Assembly: GCA_963575745.1 (NCBI GenBank)
Contig: CAUYUJ010015702.1
Location: 25,001 to 45,000, forward strand
Source: Prorocentrum cordatum
Taxonomy: Eukaryota > Sar > Dinophyceae > Prorocentrales > Prorocentraceae
DNA length: 20,000 nt
Direction of reading: 5' to 3'
Shown here: positions 9,175-15,616 of the stretch, in pieces
Layout: each line of letters opens with the position of its first letter
How positions within the stretch are numbered: position 1 is the first letter of the stretch
Translations under genes and position numbers: made by a program
Notes under the pieces: generated by a model
Database searches by the model: none
Told to the model about the DNA's origin: nothing
The model's input: only the letters and a program-made list of their open reading frames with translations

Positions 9175-9204
9175 ATCAACCATGACGACGGAAGGTTTTT
9201 CGAT

Positions 9205-9256
9205 AGTTTTCGGTCCCGCGGGCCCGCTTAGCGGGCCCCGCGACCGTCAGAAAACG
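9205..9256. repeat. Hairpin GTCCCGCGGGCCCG-TTAG type
   Basis: TTTTCGGTCCCGCGGGCCCG pairs with CGGGCCCCGCGACCGTCAGAAAA around a short CTTAG loop, with small bulges. It is followed at once by the AGGATGAGAAGCCCGTC word that is repeated 326 bp downstream. Confidence 0.6.
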
Positions 9257-9260
9257 ACTC

Positions 9261-9603
9261 AGGATGAGAAGCCCGTCTCCGGGAAGGGACCGTTTTCGCT
9301 TGATCCCAAATCCGCCGTCTACTGGGCGACTAGGCAAGGCGGAAATTTCCGCCCTACGTTTCAAGCTCCTCTGATGTCTGTTTCCGGCCTACTTTGCCTT
9401 CGCTGTTGTCGTCGCATTTTTGCGGGAATAGTTGGTTCATTTTTCTGAGGCGGGAATTCTCGCCCTATTTGTTGCATTTTTCGGGGTGTTGATGTCAGGG
9501 AATCAACCACAAGGAAATGCAGTTCCGGAGTCAGGGTGGTAATGACTAGGAGCCTAGACCACGGGACCGTCAAGAGCGATTCATGCAGGATGAGAAGCCC
9601 GTC
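9261..9603. repeat. Direct repeats bracketing about 310 bp of AT-richer DNA
   Basis: AGGATGAGAAGCCCGTC occurs at 9261-9277 and 9587-9603. Each copy is preceded by GACCGTCA and CGAYTCA, so the similarity extends about 20 bp upstream. Between them the DNA is less GC-rich and holds two related palindromes, GGCGGAAATTTCCGCC (9338-9353, perfect) and GGCGGGAATTCTCGCC (9449-9464, near perfect). Each palindrome is followed by CTA and a T-rich stretch. I see no gene in 9260-9700. Confidence 0.5.
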
Positions 9604-9708
9604 CCAAGGGGTCCAGGCATTTGGGAGTCGACGTTGTGAAAAAACATGACGTCGAGGTGTGGGAGGTTGTTTCTCAAAGATGTTCTGACGTTCTTATTGG
9701 TTTCGCAG

Positions 9709-9837
9709 ATGTTCTCGTCGCGGGGTCCTTTCCTGCAGCTGTGCCTCGTTGAGGCCTTCCCCAGTTGGCCCCGGTCTCCCCGAGCGGCCGCCAGGAGACC
9801 GATTTATGAAGCGAGAACCACCAGGCGTGGTGTTTGA
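9709..9837 (+). CDS. Possible terminal exon, unknown product
   Basis: A strong acceptor-like sequence (GTTCTTATTGGTTTCGCAG) ends at 9708. The following frame reads MFSSRGPFLQLCLVEAFPSW and continues, Arg-rich, to a TGA at 9835-9837. The initial part looks like protein and the tail less so. I found no upstream exon with a matching phase. The methionine is in frame but need not be the start. Confidence 0.27.
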   Translation: MFSSRGPFLQLCLVEAFPSWPRSPRAAARRPIYEARTTRRGV

Positions 9838-9930
9838 GACCCGCTTCAGTTCGGCTCGTCGCTTGAATGGGCGCGTGCATTGGACATCCTCCCCTTGTCC
9901 GCAGCCTCGTTCTCCTCTTCCGTCCTCCAT

Positions 9931-10001
9931 CTTCTCCTCCTCCTCCTCCTCCTCGTCCTCCTTCTCCTCCTCCTCCTCCTCCTCCTCCTCCTCCTCCTCC
10001 T
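9931..10001. repeat. (CTC)n microsatellite
   Basis: A nearly pure CTC tract with two single-base interruptions. The Ser and Glu frames over it are repeat artefacts. Confidence 0.85.
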
Positions 10002-10134
10002 GCCCCCTGTCGGCCCTAGTGAGAAAGCAGGGCCGTAGCACATCTCAGCGCGGAGGATTTGGGCAAGAGCGCGTAGATCACCCGAGCAGGTGCTCTGACG
10101 TTACCCCCTCCTGCGGATGTCATTGTCCTTATCC

Positions 10135-10393
10135 TTGTCCTCCTCCTCCTCCTCCTCCTCCTCCTCCTCCTCCTCCTCCTCCTCCTCCTCCCCCTCCTCC
10201 TCCTCCTCCTCCTCCTCCTCCTCCTCCTCCTCCTCCTCCTCCTCCTCCTCCTCCCCCTCCCTCCTCCATCCCATCCTCCATCCTCCATCCTCCATCCTCC
10301 CTCCCCCCTCCCTCCTCCTCCTCCCTCCTCCCTCCTCCTTCCTCCCTCCTCCTTCCTCCCTCCTCCCTCCTCTCTCCGCCGTCCTCCCTCCTG
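10135..10393. repeat. Long (CTC)n tract with decayed CCTCCAT/CCTCC tail
   Basis: Pure CTC runs from about 10138 to 10256 with one interruption near 10190. It then degrades into CCATCCT and TCCTCCC words up to about 10393, which suggests an older, mutated edge of the same tract. The poly-Pro and poly-Gly frames are artefacts. Confidence 0.85.
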
Positions 10394-10438
10394 AAGGCAT
10401 CTGGGAAGCTCATTGAGGCCCTCCTGTGAGTATTTCAG

Positions 10439-10596
10439 GGGAATGTCGGGGGCCCGTTGGGGACCCGTCGGTGGTCTCGAGGAAGTCTTGGCCGCGATGG
10501 TTCCACGAACCTCTCCGGAACAGGTTTGGTGGAGCTATTTTGGGGACGTCTGGCTTGGGGGCTTCCTTAGGGCGCTCCTGAGACCGCCTAGACCTC
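10439..10596 (+). CDS. Possible exon, unknown product
   Basis: Following TATTTCAG, one frame reads VGGLEEVLAAMVPRTSPEQV and then WWSYFGDVWLGGFLRALLRP, which is more protein-like than its surroundings. It ends near the 10602 foldback repeat, and no donor or partner exon is clear. An excellent-looking donor (GTGAGTATTT, 10425) lies just upstream, but only 14 nt separate it from the acceptor, too short for an intron. Confidence 0.2.
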
Positions 10597-10601
10597 CCGG
10601 G

Positions 10602-10772
10602 TGGGGTCCGAGCAGATGGGGTCAGAGGATCGTGCCGCCTCGCCGATGCATCGTCGATGCGGCTCGATGTGTAACCCGAGTTTATCCACGCCGACGTCGT
10701 CGGTGTATCGTTGACGTCGCCGATGGATCGGCGATGCGGCGCGATCCTCCGACCCCATCTGCTCGGACCCCA
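10602..10772. repeat. 171-bp imperfect palindrome
   Basis: TGGGGTCCGAGCAGATGGGG at 10602-10621 is inverted at 10753-10772. The pairing continues as GTCAGAGGATCGTGCCGCCT against GCGGCGCGATCCTCCGAC in exact register around a centre at 10687. The outer 45 bp of each arm match best; the central 80 bp, rich in CGATG words, match only partly. It looks like a foldback element older than the one at 8590-8729. Confidence 0.75.
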
Positions 10773-10888
10773 TTTGGGTGGCCTCTAGATCGTTTTAGGG
10801 GCTTCTTGCGGCTCTCTGAAATTATCTGAACTTCGCCTCATGCGATCCGAAACCGAAAAGCCTCGGAAGCAACACGAACAAACGTATC

Positions 10889-11913
10889 GAAGACGCCTAC
10901 GGCAAATCACCGCCGCCCCCTGCCTTTTGGAATCGCCCATGTGGCCGAAAGTTGTGGCCGGAGCTCTGCCAAGCTATCCGACCATGTGTTCCCCCAGCCG
11001 TTGTGGAAACCCTTCGGGGAACACACGGGGTAGAAAGAAGAAGCGGAGGAGAGGGAGGACAAACAGAGAGGAGGATGAGGAGGGAGAGGAGGAGGAGGAG
11101 AAGGAGGAGGAGGAGGAGGAGGAGGGGGAGGAGGCGGAGGAGGAGGAGGAAGATGAGCCGGAGGAGGCTGAGGAGGAGGAGGAGGAGGAGGTGGACTCTT
11201 GGGGCCTTCTGGGAGCTTCTTGTGAGCATTTCGGAGGCCTCTTGGAAGCCTCCTTGGGCCTCTTTGGAGCCTTTTGAAGCTTCTTGGGTGCCTCTTTGGC
11301 TGTCTGAGGGCGTTCCTGCCCGTCTGACGCTGTCGGAAGCCGTCTTGGGGGCCTCTCTGGACCGACTTGGGGCCCTCTTGGGGCGCTTCAGGGCCGTCAT
11401 GGAGGCCACCATGGGCGTCTTGGAGGCCTTTTGGGGCCCTCTTGGGGCCTGTCTTGGAGGCGTCTTGGGCCGTCATGGGGTCGTCTTAGAAGGCCTTTTG
11501 GGCCATCTAGGGGCGATCTTGCGGCCCTCTTCAGCCGTCTTGGGCCGTCGGAAGGCTGAAAAGAAGCAATGGGCACGATTCTTCGAAACACCTAGCTAAC
11601 ATCAATGATTCTGGCCTCTTCGGGCCCTCCTGGAGGACTTCTTGGAGGCCTCTCGAGCCGTCTTGAGGACGTCTTGGGCTCTCTTGGCGCTATCTTGGCC
11701 GTCTTGGAGGCCATCTTGGGCCATCTCGGCCGTCTGGGAAGCATCTTGGAGTCTATTTTGGGCCATCTTGGGCGAGAAAGGCATTGACATGTACATGTTC
11801 CAGGTGGCCGGCATGCTGGGCCGAAGCCCCAGGGGGAGTTCCAAAAGAACCAAGGACCTCCTGAAATCTGGCACGCCAGGCACCCCTGTGGCAAGTCAAC
11901 AGGCGGCGGCGGA
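10889..11913. repeat. R1 repeat family, divergent copy (R1a)
   Basis: The head (TCGAAGACGCCTACGGC, CACCGCCGCCCCCTGCC, ATGTGGCCGAA, GTGTTCCCC ... TTCGGGGAACAC) and the tail (GGCCGAAGCCC, GGGGAGTTC, AAAAGAACCA, GCACGCC, GGCGGCGGAT) match the 932-bp units at 12707 and 13639. The body is the same CTTGG-word array. A (GAG)n tract at 11044-11191 follows the head. The AATCAATGATT and CTCTTCGG landmarks are also kept (about 11600-11625). Overall it is an older, expanded copy in the same orientation. Confidence 0.75.
11044..11191. repeat. (GAG)n microsatellite inside R1a
   Basis: An imperfect GAG/GGA tract with AAG, GAT and GCG interruptions. It is absent from the two nearly identical R1 units downstream, so it was gained in this copy or lost from the others. 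Confidence 0.8.
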
Positions 11914-11944
11914 TGACGGAAAGCGCGCGAAGCGTCGCGATCCG

Positions 11945-12545
11945 TGAGTCGGGTCCCAGACGGCCGAAGCCAGCTCCAGGAGCGCCCGAGAGGCCCCCCA
12001 CGTCAGCCCAAGACGCCCCCAAAACGGTTTTGGATACCTCCACGACGACCCCCGGGAGACCCAAGAGGGCCCTGAGACTGCGCAAGAGTGTTCAAAGAGG
12101 GCCCAAGACGGCCTCAGCACGGCCGAAGAGGCCCTCAAGACGCTCTACGAGGCTTCCAAGATCACCCGCAAGAGGCACAACTCGTCCAATTCCCGCAGGG
12201 AAGCGTACAGTTTTACGAGATTCGATTCTTCGGGTTTGACAACGTCCACGACGACCGAAGCAGCCTCCAAGACCGCTTGAAGACGGTCCACGAGGCCCCA
12301 AAGACGGCCCCAAGACCGCCCCAGCGGGCTTCAAGACGTCCCAAGAGAGCCCCAATAGGGCCCAAGAAAGGCCTCTGAGGGTCCCAAAAGGTTCCCAATA
12401 CAGCCCCGGGAGGGCCACAGGAGGTCCCCAAGAGGGTCCCGGAGGGCCCCGAGAGGGCCCAAAGACGGCCCTAGCTCCCCAAGTCGGCCCAAGAGGGCCC
12501 CAGGACGGCCAAAGAGGGCCCCAAGACGCCCCGAAAGAGCCCCGA
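11945..12545 (-). repeat. Inverted R1-type array
   Basis: Here the words appear as CCAAGACGGCC and CCAAGAGGGCC, the reverse complement of the arrays on either side. Reading the minus strand, CTGCGGGAA ... GTTGTGCCTCTTG near 12165-12205 matches CTGCGGGAAGTGG ... CTTGTGCCTCTTTG at 14917-14955, so it is an inverted relative of that copy. From 12546 to 12706 there is unique spacer in which I see nothing. Confidence 0.6.
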
Positions 12546-12706
12546 AAGGATCCCCGAAATGCAATATGTTGCCGCAGGGCTGTTTGCTAGATTTTTGTAT
12601 GTCGTGCCAAAGCCTTGACACCAGCAGGGTTCCGAAATATTAAGCCAGCGACCTCGCGCCCCCACAACGTATACGCGGTTTTCGTCCCAGTGCCAAGCAG
12701 GTATCC

Positions 12707-13638
12707 AAGACGCCTACGGCGAATCACCGCCGCCCCCTGCCTTTTTGGAAGCGCCTATGTGGCCGAACGTTGAGGCCAGACCTGCCAAGCTATCGGACCA
12801 CGTGTTCCCCGAATCGGTTTGGAAAGCCTTCGGGGAACACGTGGGCATCTTGAAGGTCATCTTGGCCGTCTTGGAGGCCTCTTGGGCAAGCTTTGGGCGA
12901 TCTTTGGGGCTTTTTGGGCCGTCTCGGGCCAGCTTCGAGCCAACTTCGGCCATCTTGGTGGGTTCCTGGCACGTCTGAAGCCGTCGGAAGCCGTTTGGGG
13001 GGCCTCTATGGGCCGACTTGGGGCCCGCTTGGAATGCTCCAGGGCCGTCTTGGAGGCCATCTTGGGCGTCTTGGAGGCCATCTTGGGCGTGTTGGAGGCC
13101 TCTTGGGCCCTCTTGGGGCCCTCTAGGGGCCATCTTGGAGGCCACTTGGGCCATCATGGGGCTCTCTTGGGGGCCTCTTGGGCGATCTTGGGGGCTTCTT
13201 GGGCCGTCTTGAGCCGTCGGAGAGCCGAAAAGGCGCAAATGCCAAAATCCTTCAAAAACCAATGGAAAATCAATGATTTTGGCCTCTTCGGACTCTCCTG
13301 GAGGACCTCTTGGAGGCCTCTTGGGCCGTCTGGGAGGCCTCTGGGGGGCCTCTTGGGCCGTCTTGGGCCGTCTTGGACTCTCTTGGGCCGTTTTGGAGGC
13401 CGTCTTGGACCATCTCGGGCGGACTTGGAGGCCATCTTGGGCCATCTTCGCGATTTTTTGAGGATGTCCCGAGCGAAACGGCCGTTTTTGGGCATTGACA
13501 GACGGATTTTGGGAAATGCGCGGGTGGCCGGCGGGACGGGCCGAAGCCCACTGGGGAGTTCTTTTAGAAAAAGAACCAAAACCAAAACTGAATCGTCCAG
13601 CACGCCGTGCACCCCTGCAAGCAGGGGGCGGCGGATCG
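12707..13638. repeat. R1 repeat, unit R1b (932 bp)
   Basis: First unit of a tandem pair, beginning AAGACGCCTACGGCGAATCA. Near the head is CCGCCGCCCCCTGCCT (12727-12742). The tail has AAGCAGGGGGCGGCGG (13619-13634), its inverted copy with one mismatch, so the unit has terminal-inverted-repeat-like ends. A perfect 15-bp stem, CACGTGTTCCCCGAA (12799-12813) with its inverse at 12829-12843, follows the head. The body (about 12850-13460) consists of 10-11 bp words ending CTTGG. I find no gene; open frames in it have a Gly/Leu/Trp-biased repeat composition. Confidence 0.85.
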
Positions 13639-14569
13639 AAGACGCCTACGGCGAATCACCGCCGCCCCCTGCCTTTTTGGAAGCGCCTATGTGGCCGAAC
13701 GTTGAGGCCAGACCTGCCAAGCTATCGGACCACGTGTTCCCCGAATCGGTTTGGAAAGCCTTCGGGGAACACGTGGGCATCTTGAAGGTCATCTTGGCCG
13801 TCTTGGAGGCCTCTTGGGCAAGCTTTGGGCGATCTTTGGGGCTTTTTGGGCCGTCTCGGGCCAGCTTCGAGCCAACTTCGGCCATCTTGGTGGGTTCCTG
13901 GCACGTCTGAAGCCGTCGGAAGCCGTTTGGGGGGCCTCTATGGGCCGACTTGGGGCCCGCTTGGAATGCTCCAGGGCCGTCTTGGAGGCCATCTTGGGCG
14001 TCTGGGAGGCCATCTTGGGCGTGTTGGAGGCCTCTTGGGCCCTCTTGGGGCCCTCTAGGGGCCATCTTGGAGGCCACTTGGGCCATCATGGGGCTCTCTT
14101 GGGGGCCTCTTGGGCGATCTTGGGGGCTTCTTGGGCCGTCTTGAGCCGTCGGAGAGCCGAAAAGGCGCAAATGCCAAAATCCTTCAAAAACCAAGGGAAA
14201 ATCAATGATTTTGGCCTCTTCGGACTCTCCTGGAGGACCTCTTGGAGGCCTCTTGGGCCGTCTGGGAGGCCTCTGGGGGGCCTCTTGGGCCGTCTTGGGC
14301 CGTCTTGGACTCTCTTGGGCCGTTTTGGAGGCCGTCTTGGACCATCTCGGGCGGACTTGGAGGCCATCTTGGGCCATCTTCGCGATTTGTTGAGGATGTC
14401 CCGAGCGAAACGGCCGTTTTTGGGCATTGACAGACGGATTTTCGGAAACTTGCGGGTGGCCGGCGGGACGGGCCGAAGCCCACTGGGGAGTTCTTTTAGA
14501 AAAAGAACCAAAACCAAAACCTGAATCGTCCAGCACGCCGTGCACCCCTGCAAGCAGGGGGCGGCGGAT
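13639..14569. repeat. R1 repeat, unit R1c, tandem duplicate of R1b
   Basis: Aligned at an offset of 932 bp, this unit differs from R1b at only about eight positions that I can see. Examples are CTTGGAGG to CTGGGAGG near 14005, AATGGAAA to AAGGGAAA near 14192, TTTTTTGAGG to TTTGTTGAGG near 14386, three changes near 14443-14452, and one inserted C near 14521. It stops at GGCGGAT (14569), exactly where the unit ends. The near-identity points to a recent tandem duplication, or to local gene conversion. Confidence 0.9.
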
Positions 14570-14639
14570 AATGGCCTTCGGCCCATCCCGCCACCGTGCC
14601 TGGGTTGCGGGTATGAAGCCCGCTGGATGTTCGTTGGGA

Positions 14640-15118
14640 TCTCGTGGGGGGCCCCTCGGGGGCCTCTTGGAGGCAGTTTCGATGCCTCTTGGGGGCCTCT
14701 TGGGCGTCTCTTGGGGCCTCTTGGGGGAATCTTGGGGCGGAAGGCTCGGACGTGCGCTTTATGCTCCCTCTCTTGGGCATCTTTTGTGGCCACCTTAGGC
14801 CCTCTTGGGCCGTCGTAGGCGCCTCTTGGGCCGTCTTGGGGCGCTCTTAGGCAGTCTTGAGGCCCTCTTGGAGGCCCCTTGGGGCGATCTTGGGGGCCTC
14901 CTGCGCCGTCTAGGAGCTGCGGGAAGTGGAAAAGACGAGAACTTGTGCCTCTTTGGGTCCTCTTGGGAGGCCTCTTGGAGGCCTCTTGTGGCGTCTTGGA
15001 GGCCTCTTGGGCCACATTGAGGCCATCGTGGCCGTCATGGAGCGATATTGGGGAGATTTGGGGCCCTCTTTGGCCACTTCTGGGGTCTCTTGGAGCCATC
15101 TGGGCTCGTTTGGGGGCC
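14640..15118. repeat. R1-type array, truncated relative (R1d)
   Basis: The same CTTGG-word array continues in the + orientation, with a landmark (CTGCGGGAAGTGGAAAAG, 14917-14935) that matches the inverted array at 11945-12545 better than R1b or R1c. The R1 head is absent. From 15119 to 15616 the DNA is ordinary and GC-rich, and I see no supported feature in it. Confidence 0.6.
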
Positions 15119-15616
15119 CTCCTGAGCGGGGTAGGCCGACGCGAGCGATTCCGGCAGGCCCCAGGCCGGCCCAGGAAACGACTGGTCCGGGCCCTTGAAG
15201 ACTTACAAACTTCAATTCTGGCTGTAGCAGCAGCACAGTCCTCCTCGGCGCTGCATAAGGGGATATCGTTCCACCTGTTTCGATGCGTCCCTCCTCTCAG
15301 GACGCATCTTGGGGCATTTGGGGGAGAGATTGGATGCTTTGTGGGCACGTTGGGCCGTCTTTGGATGAGCTCGGGGCGTCCTGCAAGCGTTCTGGCGCGG
15401 CTTTTGACCGTCGTCGGATCCAGGGGGCCGGGAGAGCGCGTGGGGGCAAAACCAGAGGAACGTTCTTCGGAGTGCGGGCGCATTTGTTTGTCAGCGGCGC
15501 GTTGGGTCCGACAAGCGGTCAAGCAAACGGCGGGATGCATCCGTTGCGAACTGAGGCACGGAAGCGCAGGCGGGCGCGGTGCGGTGAGAAGGAGACGACC
15601 GGAGAGCATTCGGATC

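Noticed and set aside
10425-10438. Splice pair GTGAGT ... TTTCAG
   Set aside because: Only 14 nt would lie between the donor and acceptor ends, too short for a spliceosomal intron.
12819-13910. 363-codon open frame across the R1b/R1c junction
   Set aside because: It crosses a recent duplication junction, is matched by antisense frames of similar length, and has a repetitive Gly/Leu/Trp composition.
1405-15118. CRISPR array
   Set aside because: Repeats are contiguous or degenerate with no unique spacers of constant length, and no cas-like gene is present.
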